From Butyricimonas virosa (GTDB taxonomy: Bacteria > Bacteroidota > Bacteroidia > Bacteroidales > Marinifilaceae): a stretch of 64,000 nucleotides of DNA. The position numbers and the translations under genes are program-made. The stretch is from NCBI RefSeq assembly GCF_025148635.1, contig NZ_CP102269.1, positions 682,001 to 746,000 of the forward strand, written 5' to 3'. Below are positions 52,732 to 60,624 of the stretch, in pieces. The notes under the pieces are model-generated. The model saw nothing but the letters and a program-made list of their open reading frames with translations. It searched no databases and was not told the origin of the DNA. Positions within the stretch are counted from its first letter, which is position 1. Each line of letters begins with the position of its first letter.

Positions 52732-54591
52732 ATGGAGCAAGAAAACTTACAACAAGCCGAAGAGTTGAATAACAACGAGCCAATTTCTCCGGATACTTTA
52801 AATGACGAAACACGAAACGAGGTTTCAGTTCAGGGTCAACCTACACCGATAGAGAAAGCCCCCGAAAAGGAAGTGCCGGTATGGGATTTCTCCAGTTTTA
52901 ACACGGACGAAATTATTTCTCACATGAAGTCTTTAATTGACGATTTCCCCGTGCAACGCCTGAAGGTGCTGGATTCCCTACCCCAAGTTTTCGAGGCCCA
53001 GTACCAAAAAGAATACGATAAAGCATTAGCCGATTTTACCAAAGACGGGAGTCCGGCTGAGACATTCGACTATCAGGACAATTCCAAGGAACGCTTTTAT
53101 AGCGTGTATAGAACCTACCGGGAGAAAAAATCAGAATATTACAAAAAACTGGAAGGAGAGAAAGAGCAGAACTTGAAAGAAAAACTCCAAATTATCGAGG
53201 AGTTAAAAGATCTGATTCAACACGAGGAATCACTGAACAAAACATATCAGGATTTCAGAAATTTGCAAAACAGATGGAGAAACACGGGTATGGTTCCGCA
53301 AGCTCAAGCAAACGATTTACTGGAAACATATCACCATCACGTGGAGAACTTCTTCAATTATATCAAAATAAACAAGGAGTTGCGGGATCTTGATCTGAAA
53401 AAAAACCTAGATGCCAAAAATGCTTTGATTGAACAAGCCAACGCTTTACTCGAAGACAATAACATCGGAAATGCCTTTCGACAACTGCAATCTCTCCATT
53501 CGCAATGGAAAGAGATCGGACCGGTTGCCAAAGAAGTTCAAGAAGAAACCTGGAACCGATTCAAAGAAGTGACGGACAAGATCAACAACGCTTACCATCG
53601 TTTCTTCGACAACCTCCGGGAAGAGCAGGACAACAACTTAAAAATCAAAGAAGAGATTTGCGTGAAACTGGAAAATTACGCCACGGTTTCTTTTGATAAA
53701 CTCTCCGATTGGAACGTGGCCACGGATAGCGTTCTTGCCCTACAAACCGAATGGAAACATGCCGGAACAATTCCACTCAAGGAACGCAATCGCCTGTATA
53801 AACGTTATCGGGCAGCTTGCGATGCCTTCTTCGAGAGGAAACGTCAATATTTCCAGGAAATACAGACCTTACAGAATAAAAACTTGACCAAGAAAATAGA
53901 ACTTTGCGAAAAAGTCGAGGCGTTAAAGGATAGCACGGATTGGGGTACGACCACGAAGAAAATCATCGAGTACCAAAAAGAATGGAAAACAATCGGCCCC
54001 GTATCCAAAAAAGTATCCAACAAGATATGGAACCGTTTCCGGTCTGCTTGTGATCATTTCTTTGACCGCAAATCAGCGCAATTCAAACACGTCTCTTCCG
54101 ATCAGGAAAAGAATCTTGAACTGAAACGAGAACTGATTGAAGAAGTACGCAATTTCAAATTGACCGGCAATAACGATGATGACATCGAGGCTTTGAAAGC
54201 CTTCCAAACCCGCTGGGCAGAAATCGGATTTGTTCCGATCAAAGAAAAAGAAACCGTTCAAAACGAATTCCGTAAACTAATCAACGATCACTTTGATCAG
54301 CTTGACATCGACGAATTCGAGAAAAATATCGAACGATTTAAGTCCAAAATCAACACGTTCGACAACAGTGATGACAAGGACAGCAAGATCATTCAAGAAA
54401 GAGAAAAATTAGTCAACAAGATCAAGCAACTGGAAACAGACCTTCACGCTTGGGAAAACAATATTGGATTCTTCTCCAAATCAAGTAATTCCGAGAGCCT
54501 GGTCAAAGAATTTTCCAACAAGATCGAGAGCGCTCGCCACAAACTGGCATTAATGCAAGAAAAGCTGAGACTCATCGATGGCATGATTTAA
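52732..54591 (+). CDS. DUF349 domain-repeat protein
   Basis: 619 residues, highly charged and helical. After an acidic disordered N-terminus (to about 60) there are about five repeats of a ~75-residue unit with W-K-x-I-G-P text (SQWKEIGPVAKEVQEETWNR; EWKHAGTIPLKERNRLYKRY; EWKTIGPVSKKVSNKIWNRF; RWAEIGFVPIKEKETVQNEF), the mark of DUF349. No signal peptide. Similar proteins are common in Bacteroidota, function unknown. It is followed by a strong terminator. Confidence 0.88.
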   Translation: MEQENLQQAEELNNNEPISPDTLNDETRNEVSVQGQPTPIEKAPEKEVPVWDFSSFNTDEIISHMKSLIDDFPVQRLKVLDSLPQVFEAQYQKEYDKALADFTKDGSPAETFDYQDNSKERFYSVYRTYREKKSEYYKKLEGEKEQNLKEKLQIIEELKDLIQHEESLNKTYQDFRNLQNRWRNTGMVPQAQANDLLETYHHHVENFFNYIKINKELRDLDLKKNLDAKNALIEQANALLEDNNIGNAFRQLQSLHSQWKEIGPVAKEVQEETWNRFKEVTDKINNAYHRFFDNLREEQDNNLKIKEEICVKLENYATVSFDKLSDWNVATDSVLALQTEWKHAGTIPLKERNRLYKRYRAACDAFFERKRQYFQEIQTLQNKNLTKKIELCEKVEALKDSTDWGTTTKKIIEYQKEWKTIGPVSKKVSNKIWNRFRSACDHFFDRKSAQFKHVSSDQEKNLELKRELIEEVRNFKLTGNNDDDIEALKAFQTRWAEIGFVPIKEKETVQNEFRKLINDHFDQLDIDEFEKNIERFKSKINTFDNSDDKDSKIIQEREKLVNKIKQLETDLHAWENNIGFFSKSSNSESLVKEFSNKIESARHKLALMQEKLRLIDGMI

Positions 54592-54610
54592 GTCGAGACC
54601 ATCAAACACA

Positions 54611-54640
54611 AAAAGAGGCATTTCAAAAATGCCTCTTTTT
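54611..54640 (+). terminator. Terminator after the DUF349 gene
   Basis: AAAAGAGGCATTT / AAATGCCTCTTTT, a 13-bp stem with a CAA loop and T5. Confidence 0.92.
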
Positions 54641-54662
54641 ATGTTTGTATGATATTTTTTCT

Positions 54663-54670
54663 TACTTTTG
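54663..54670 (+). promoter_or_regulatory. Probable pyrG promoter (-7 element)
   Basis: TACTTTTG matches TAnnTTTG, but the nearest TTG (54645-54647) is only 15 nt away. A leader of about 110 nt would result. Confidence 0.45.
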
Positions 54671-54787
54671 TCGTTAAGTTTCAACATACTTGTTCCATTT
54701 GATTGTTATTCATTGAATAACAAAAAGTTCAAGTATTTTCAAACCGTTGGATGTATAATATAGAAATAACTATAAAATATTTATATC

Positions 54788-56386
54788 GTGTCAACAAAAT
54801 ATGTTTTCGTTACGGGTGGAGTTGCTTCTTCTTTAGGAAAAGGAATTATTGCTTCCTCATTAGCAAAACTGCTCCAATCAAGAGGTTATAAAGTTGCAAA
54901 CCAGAAATTGGACCCGTATATCAATGTCGATCCCGGAACCTTGAATCCTTATGAACACGGCGAATGTTATGTGACCAATGACGGGGCAGAAACCGATCTG
55001 GACTTGGGACACTACGAAAGGTTCACAAATATCCCGACGTCCCAGGCGAACAACATCACGACTGGACGCATCTACCAAAACGTGATCACGAAAGAACGTC
55101 GCGGTGATTATCTAGGCAAAACAGTACAAATCATCCCGCATATCACGGATGAAATCAAACGAAATATAAAACTCCTCGGGGCAAAAGGGGATTACGACGT
55201 GGTAATCACTGAAATCGGGGGTACAGTCGGTGACATTGAATCCTTACCGTTCATCGAGGCCGTTCGCCAATTACGTTGGGAGCTGGGTGAAAAATCCGTG
55301 TTCATCCATTTGACTTTGGTCCCCTACCTGAGTGCCTCTGGTGAGTTGAAAACCAAACCCACGCAGCACTCGGTTAAAGCCCTCCTCGAAAACGGGGTAC
55401 AACCGGACATCATCGTGTTGCGCACGGAACATGAATTGGGTTCAGATCTGAGGAGAAAAGTTGCTCTTTTCTGTAATGTTGACCCGAAAGCCGTTATCCA
55501 ATCCATAGACGTTGACACTATTTACAAGGTACCGATCAAAATGCGGGAAGAAAAACTGGATGAAATCGTTCTTTCCCAGCTTGGATTACCTTTAAAACAC
55601 GAGCCGGACTTGGAATCATGGGAACGTTTCCTATACAAATTCAAAAACTATAATCGCAAAGTCACCATCGCCCTCGTCGGGAAATACGTGGAGTTACACG
55701 ATGCCTATAAATCTATCGTGGAATCATTCATCCACGCCGGGGCTGCTAATGATTGTAAGGTAAATATTAAATGGGTACACAGCGCACACGACATCAACGT
55801 GGAAAACGTGTGTGACATATTCAAAGATGTAGACGGTATTCTCGTGGCTCCCGGATTCGGACAACGAGGAATTGAAGGAAAACTTCTTGCCATCGAATAT
55901 GCCCGAACCAACAATATCCCTTTCCTAGGAATATGCCTGGGTATGCAAATGGCTGTTATCGAATACGCTCGTAACGTGCTGCACCTGGACGGAGCCGATT
56001 CCACGGAAATGGCCCCGAAAACCAAATACCCGGTTATCGACTTGATGGAGTCACAGAAAGAAGTTACAGACAAAGGGGGAACCATGCGTCTGGGAGCATA
56101 CAAATGCGTGTTGAAAGAAGGATCTAAAGCGATTGAGGCTTACGGGACAAAAGATATTGAGGAAAGACATCGCCATCGTTACGAATTCAACGGCAAATAC
56201 ACCGAACAATTCGAACAGGCCGGTATGATCACGACAGGAGTTAATCCGGACACGGGATTAACTGAGATCGTGGAAATCCCGACCCATAAATGGTTCGTGG
56301 GTACACAGTTCCACCCCGAATACAAGAGTACCGTAACCAACCCGCATCCTCTATTCGTGGCATTTGTGAAAGCCTGTCTATCATAA
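54788..56386 (+). CDS. pyrG: CTP synthase
   Basis: 532 residues from a GTG start (54788). The synthetase domain shows YVFVTGGVASSLGKGIIASS, DPYINVDPGTLNPYEHGE and EIGGTVGDIESLPF; the glutaminase domain shows the nucleophile in FLGICLGMQMAVIEY and the His/Glu pair in GTQFHPEYKSTV. It converts UTP to CTP with glutamine. It lies 59 bp before yidC in the same direction. Confidence 0.98.
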   Translation: MSTKYVFVTGGVASSLGKGIIASSLAKLLQSRGYKVANQKLDPYINVDPGTLNPYEHGECYVTNDGAETDLDLGHYERFTNIPTSQANNITTGRIYQNVITKERRGDYLGKTVQIIPHITDEIKRNIKLLGAKGDYDVVITEIGGTVGDIESLPFIEAVRQLRWELGEKSVFIHLTLVPYLSASGELKTKPTQHSVKALLENGVQPDIIVLRTEHELGSDLRRKVALFCNVDPKAVIQSIDVDTIYKVPIKMREEKLDEIVLSQLGLPLKHEPDLESWERFLYKFKNYNRKVTIALVGKYVELHDAYKSIVESFIHAGAANDCKVNIKWVHSAHDINVENVCDIFKDVDGILVAPGFGQRGIEGKLLAIEYARTNNIPFLGICLGMQMAVIEYARNVLHLDGADSTEMAPKTKYPVIDLMESQKEVTDKGGTMRLGAYKCVLKEGSKAIEAYGTKDIEERHRHRYEFNGKYTEQFEQAGMITTGVNPDTGLTEIVEIPTHKWFVGTQFHPEYKSTVTNPHPLFVAFVKACLS

Positions 56387-56445
56387 CAGTTAAAAGATAA
56401 AAACTAAAAGATAACAGTTAAAAATTAAAAACCTAAAATTAAAAT

Positions 56446-58296
56446 ATGGATAGAAATACAATAACCGGTTTAGTAATCATCGCACTCATACTAATCGGCT
56501 ACTCTTATTTCATGAGTCCTTCCAAAGAGGAACTGAAAGCCATGCATGTCCGGGACTCCATTGCACGAGTTGAAGCCCAACGGGCCGCAGCATTGGAGAA
56601 AGAACACCAAGCAGATTTTGCAGCACAACAACAAAATACAGAAACACTGCAAGCCGAAACAGGGGCCATCTTCAAACAGGATTCACTGCCGGTAGAACAG
56701 TACACTCTGGAAAATAACAAAATCAAATTACATATCAACACCAAAGGGGGATGCATTAACTATGTTGACCTAAAAGGGTATCGCACACACGACTCTCTCC
56801 CGTTGATCCTGTGGAAAGACCACAAGAGTTCCATGGGCTTGAACTTCTACGCCCGGAACAAACAAATCAACACGGCCAATTTGATTTTCGTTCCCAACAC
56901 GAATCAAAAAGAACTGAACGCGGAGGGTGCGGAACAAGTGCTCACCATGCGGGCTTACGTGGATGAAAATAAATACCTCGAATTCGAGTACAAACTAGCT
57001 CCGGATTCTTACATGGTTGATTTCAACATCAACACGTACAATCTGAATGACGTTATCGCCTCGAACACGAATTTCCTCACGCTATACTGGGGAGTGGACA
57101 TGCCTCAGCTTGAAAAAAGCAGGGATTTTGAAAGCCGTTATACCGGGGTATACTACAACTTCTCAAATAATGATGTAGAACATCTTTCCCTGACCGGAGA
57201 CGAGAAAGTAGACTTGCCGACAAGCGTGAAATGGGTGGCTTACAAACAACAATTCTTTTCCTCCGTACTTATCGCAAACGAGTCATTCCCGAACGTGTTG
57301 GTCTCCACGGCCAACAACACGAACCCGGGCTTTTTGAAAACGGCAGATGCCGAAATTTCATTACCTTACTCGGGGAAAGCCATTGAAAAATATGATATGC
57401 GTTTCTTTTTCGGTCCGAACTCCTATCCGGTCCTAAGAGAATACGGCAAAGATATTGAACTTCCCCAGTTGATTAACTTGGGTTGGAAATGGATCGCTTG
57501 GTTTAACCGTTATGTCGTAATTCCAATCTTCAACTTCTTGGAATCGCACGTGACCTTGAACTACGGTCTCATCATTTTACTATTGACCCTGATCATTAAA
57601 CTTGTTCTTTTCCCACTGACATACAAATCATACATGTCACAGGCCAAGATGCGTGTCTTGAAACCACAGATTGACGAGATCAACAAGAAAATCCCTGCCG
57701 ACAAAGCCATGGAACGCCAGCAAGCCGTCATGAAACTGTACAAGAAAGCAGGCGTGAACCCCATGGGAGGATGTTTACCGATGCTTTTGCAGATGCCTAT
57801 ATTGATCGCCCTCTTCTACTTCTTCCCCGGAGCCATCGAACTGCGCCAGAAGAGTTTCTTGTGGGCCACCGACTTGGCATCATACGATTCCATTGCCACG
57901 TTGCCCTTCACCATTCCGTTCTATGGGAACCATGTCAGTCTGTTCTGTTTATTAATGACAATCACGAACATCTTGTATATGTGGTACAATAGTAAGAACC
58001 AACCGCAGAATGACCAGATGAAAGGAATGCAGACGATGATGTACATCATGCCGATCATGTTCCTGTTCATCTTCAATAGTTATTCCTCCGGTTTGAGTTA
58101 CTACTATTTCATCGCCACATTGATCACGATCGTCCAAACTTGGGCTATCCGGAAATTCGTGAACGACGAGAAACTATTGAAACAAATAGAACTCGCCAAA
58201 ACGAAACCCGTGAAAAAATCCAAATTCCAACAAAAACTGGAAGAAATGCAGCGGATGCAAGAACAACGGATGAAACAGATGCCGAAAAAGAAATAA
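56446..58296 (+). CDS. yidC: Membrane protein insertase YidC
   Basis: 616 residues: N-terminal span (ITGLVIIALILIGYSYFMSP), a large periplasmic domain (about 60-345) and the C-terminal five-span insertase core with LNYGLIILLLTLIIKLVLFP, MRVLKPQIDEINKKIP and GGCLPMLLQMPILIALFYFF. The basic tail (KKSKFQQKLEEMQRMQEQRM) is likely ribosome-facing. It inserts inner-membrane proteins. Last conserved gene before the accessory region. Confidence 0.98.
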   Translation: MDRNTITGLVIIALILIGYSYFMSPSKEELKAMHVRDSIARVEAQRAAALEKEHQADFAAQQQNTETLQAETGAIFKQDSLPVEQYTLENNKIKLHINTKGGCINYVDLKGYRTHDSLPLILWKDHKSSMGLNFYARNKQINTANLIFVPNTNQKELNAEGAEQVLTMRAYVDENKYLEFEYKLAPDSYMVDFNINTYNLNDVIASNTNFLTLYWGVDMPQLEKSRDFESRYTGVYYNFSNNDVEHLSLTGDEKVDLPTSVKWVAYKQQFFSSVLIANESFPNVLVSTANNTNPGFLKTADAEISLPYSGKAIEKYDMRFFFGPNSYPVLREYGKDIELPQLINLGWKWIAWFNRYVVIPIFNFLESHVTLNYGLIILLLTLIIKLVLFPLTYKSYMSQAKMRVLKPQIDEINKKIPADKAMERQQAVMKLYKKAGVNPMGGCLPMLLQMPILIALFYFFPGAIELRQKSFLWATDLASYDSIATLPFTIPFYGNHVSLFCLLMTITNILYMWYNSKNQPQNDQMKGMQTMMYIMPIMFLFIFNSYSSGLSYYYFIATLITIVQTWAIRKFVNDEKLLKQIELAKTKPVKKSKFQQKLEEMQRMQEQRMKQMPKKK

Positions 58297-58314
58297 GATA
58301 CTACAAATAACATT

Positions 58315-58352
58315 AACGAGGGAGTGATTATATTTAATGACTCCCTCGTTTT
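58315..58352. terminator. Bidirectional terminator between yidC and the accessory region
   Basis: AACGAGGGAGT (58315-58325) pairs with ACTCCCTCGTT (58340-58350), then T run on the plus side. Serves yidC and perhaps the convergent gene at 58360. Confidence 0.85.
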
Positions 58353-58359
58353 ATAAGCA

Positions 58360-59397
58360 CTAATCCAAAAAACTCCCCAATTGTCGATACAACGATATGA
58401 ATTCCTCAAAAGACAAACTTACTGATTCCAATTCGTTCACATTAATATTGTAACTGATCTCTACCTCCCGATCTTCCACCTTATCAATACACTTTCGAAC
58501 ATAAGGTGGTGTCATGAAATGTGTGGTTCGGAAATCTTCATTCACTCTAAAATAAATTTCCCGACCAGACAGAACAGGAGAGTAATCCGCAACATCCCAA
58601 CAAACCTTCCGATCTCCATTCTCTCCATACGTTTTCAAAAATTCAGCAATAATATCCGCCACCCTTTTCAGTTGATCAGCAGACATGCAATTCAAACTAG
58701 ATTCAAACGAGTCAAGACTATAGTCTACAAAAAACACTTCCTTGCGTACATCAAAATTTATACTCTTATCTATACTAATCGGATATCTGTTATACTCTTT
58801 AATATTGCAGTCAAAAGGAGCTTTTTCCCGCTTGATGAATAAACCGACAGCCTTGTAAAGTTCTTCGAATTGCCCATACGTCATACCATAGATTTCACTT
58901 TCCCCCACAGTCATACAATAAGTCGTAGTTTCCATGCTAGGTTTATCATTACTGACAACTTTTTGCTTCTGTTTCTTAAACACCCGCTTCAGCTCTTTTT
59001 CCTGATGACAAAGGAATTGTTGCATCTGACAAATAAAATCATACCATTCCGTGAAATAACAGATCGAAGATACAAAGCCATTTGACGCATCAATAACAGC
59101 CCCATTCTCTTGCTTTGACTGTTTAGCGTTAGCAACATAATAAGCACAAGCTTTTTGTATTTTTCCACACTCGTTACTCCATGGACGACGAAGTACCCGG
59201 AAAAGATTATTGAGATGGCAAATACAATTATAGATCGTTTCCAACGGATCTTCAGAAACCAAATCCACGTTACATTTTTTAAGATCCTCGACCATATGTC
59301 GGTAAAAACAATTTTCGGTTAAGAAATCAGAAAGATATTCATCGTCTGTAAATTTTTCCGACACATTCGATGCTGGGATAAAATTACTATTCCCCAT
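58360..59397 (-). CDS. Unknown protein with an internally repeated motif
   Basis: 345 residues from ATG 59397 (MGNSNFIPASNVSEKFTDDE), overlapping the preceding gene by 11 bp; a start at 59424 is also open. No family recognised. The middle (MTYGQFEELYKAVGLFIKRE) and the C-terminus (LSFEEFISLYRQLGSFLD) share a [ST]-x-x-[EQ]-F-E/I-x-L-Y-x-x-[VL]-G-x-F pattern, suggesting a duplicated domain. The N-terminal helical half carries Cys residues (CHLNNLF, CACYY region, FLCHQEKELKRVFKKQKQK). No signal peptide. Likely works with the gene before it. Confidence 0.6.
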   Translation of the reverse strand: MGNSNFIPASNVSEKFTDDEYLSDFLTENCFYRHMVEDLKKCNVDLVSEDPLETIYNCICHLNNLFRVLRRPWSNECGKIQKACAYYVANAKQSKQENGAVIDASNGFVSSICYFTEWYDFICQMQQFLCHQEKELKRVFKKQKQKVVSNDKPSMETTTYCMTVGESEIYGMTYGQFEELYKAVGLFIKREKAPFDCNIKEYNRYPISIDKSINFDVRKEVFFVDYSLDSFESSLNCMSADQLKRVADIIAEFLKTYGENGDRKVCWDVADYSPVLSGREIYFRVNEDFRTTHFMTPPYVRKCIDKVEDREVEISYNINVNELESVSLSFEEFISLYRQLGSFLD

Positions 59398-59884
59398 AAT
59401 TCTGACTATTAATTGATTGCCCATCTACGTTCAACAACATATTCTCCGCTTTCAATAACTCATTCAATTCACACGCTTGACGCTGATGATATTGTAAAAA
59501 TCGACCAAGCAACACCCGAAAGCGAGAATTATCTAACACAAAAGTAGTCCAATCTCCCCATACTTCTATTATCCGTAATCGTTCCTTTTTAGAAATACCC
59601 TCGGTAGCCAAATATTGCAGAACAGCTTTTTGTACAACCGTGATTTCATTTGCCCATGAACGATCGAATACTGTCAACATCTCAATCAAACTCGTGTTTC
59701 TTCTTTGGAGAGTCACAAGTCCCGCTTTATCCGTCATTCCCGGTGACGCAATCGGATACATCATTTCGAGTTGTTTCGAATAATACTCCATCAATTTTTG
59801 TTTTTCCTCAATTGATAACTGATTTGCTACCCGCCTAGGTACTTCCATGTCTACCGCAGACACACGGTTTACATCTTCTTCCAT
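59387..59884 (-). CDS. Unknown helical protein
   Basis: 165 residues, predicted mostly helical and cytoplasmic (QLSIEEKQKLMEYYSKQLEM; NTSLIEMLTVFDRSWANEIT; LLGRFLQYHQRQACELNELL). Not recognised. It is the first gene behind the candidate structured RNA at 59916-60082, with only 32 bp from that RNA's terminator to its ATG and no Shine-Dalgarno. Overlaps the next gene by 11 bp, so the two are coupled. Could be a regulator or one half of a two-component module; no evidence beyond position. Confidence 0.55.
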   Translation of the reverse strand: MEEDVNRVSAVDMEVPRRVANQLSIEEKQKLMEYYSKQLEMMYPIASPGMTDKAGLVTLQRRNTSLIEMLTVFDRSWANEITVVQKAVLQYLATEGISKKERLRIIEVWGDWTTFVLDNSRFRVLLGRFLQYHQRQACELNELLKAENMLLNVDGQSINSQNYGE

Positions 59885-59915
59885 AATAATTATGTATTAA
59901 TTTGACGGGTATTCC

Positions 59916-60082
59916 AAAAAGAACGGTCCCGCCTGACCCGTTGTACGTCACTTCAGCGAAGCCGGAGGCACATTAATGCACTCCACGGGGGTGCGGAACC
60001 GAATATCGGCAACAGCAGCAGGCAAAAAAATGCCTGCCACTGAAATTGAAGCAGGTCCACTACTTCGCTGATTATGACGTAC
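59916..60082 (-). ncRNA. Candidate structured RNA or attenuator leader (novel)
   Basis: On the minus strand a canonical promoter (60087-60116) fires into an RNA that opens with GTACGTCA-TAAT-CAGCGAAG (60082-60063). This pairs exactly with CTTCGCTG-AAG-TGACGTAC (59961-59943): two 8-bp helices around a 4x3 internal loop. The roughly 100-nt interior holds further hairpins (GCAGGCA/TGCCTGC; CCGA-TAT-TCGG; GCAC/GTGC). Directly behind the closing stem is a terminator-like hairpin (AACGG..TC/GACCGTT, one bulged G) with T5 at 59920-59916. It is either a stand-alone sRNA or a premature-termination leader for 59884. Confidence 0.6.
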
Positions 60083-60086
60083 GCCA

Positions 60087-60116
60087 CAAATATACAACAT
60101 TTTTAAACAAAGCCAA
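60087..60116 (-). promoter_or_regulatory. Promoter of the candidate structured RNA
   Basis: TTG (60114-60116), 19-nt spacer, TATATTTG (60087-60094): full match to the Bacteroidota consensus. The predicted start lies at the 5' arm of the closing stem. Confidence 0.7.
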
Positions 60117-60192
60117 CAACAACATGAGAATAAATTGTTCCCTTGTTACCTCCCGTTTACTTTCCATTATCCGAGTCCCGACACTGTTATTT

Positions 60193-60333
60193 TTACTTAT
60201 ATCCTGTTAAATGGCGGCTATACTCGGGTGATGATCGGGCAACATTACTTTCGCTAGCAAATGCGTTGTTCAGCACAGAGCCCAGATACTGCAGTCCAAC
60301 CACTTGAAAGGTCAGCAGGTGGTGGGTAACCAT
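60193..60333 (-). CDS. Small unknown ORF (46 aa)
   Basis: ATG at 60333, 6 bp after the stop of the preceding small ORF; reads MVTHHLLTFQVVGLQYLGSV, then LNNAFASESNVARSSPEYSR. Mildly hydrophobic N-terminal half. It is too short for family recognition and is supported only by tight spacing and same strand in the operon. It may be a pseudogene fragment or non-coding. Confidence 0.35.
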   Translation of the reverse strand: MVTHHLLTFQVVGLQYLGSVLNNAFASESNVARSSPEYSRHLTGYK

Positions 60334-60339
60334 CACAAT

Positions 60340-60588
60340 CTAGGTTGCCGCACTCTCCTCGATGCTTTTTCTGATAAAACCGATATAGGTTTCGTACATT
60401 CGGTTGAACTCCTCCACCTGCAGCAGCTTCCCATCAAACTTGATCTGGCAGAAGTCGTACATGCCTTTCCACACGAAATACTCGCCATTCGGATTGGTCC
60501 GTAACCACAATATACTCAAAATAAAGTCAGTATCATCAATATGGACAACCCCATTTTGGATACTTTCAACGGTATCCTCCATTGTCAT
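60340..60588 (-). CDS. Small unknown protein
   Basis: 82 residues from ATG 60588 (MTMEDTVESIQNGVVHIDDT); the frame also opens at a GTG (60621). Text such as DFILSILWLRTNPNGEYFVW and KGMYDFCQIKFDGKLLQVEE looks like a real folded protein. It follows the HEPN gene almost without a gap. Not recognised. Possible antitoxin or accessory partner of the HEPN protein, by position only. Confidence 0.5.
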   Translation of the reverse strand: MTMEDTVESIQNGVVHIDDTDFILSILWLRTNPNGEYFVWKGMYDFCQIKFDGKLLQVEEFNRMYETYIGFIRKSIEESAAT

Positions 60589-60624
60589 TCGAGACGTAGT
60601 TTGTTGATGTTTCTCACACACACA

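Noticed and set aside
59885..60192. Retron or diversity-generating retroelement
   Set aside because: The structured RNA prompted the idea, but no reverse transcriptase or template/variable repeat pair exists in the window.
60304..60607. Overlapping plus-strand ORFs (66 and 67 codons)
   Set aside because: Antisense to the more protein-like minus-strand ORF at 60340-60588 and against the operon direction.
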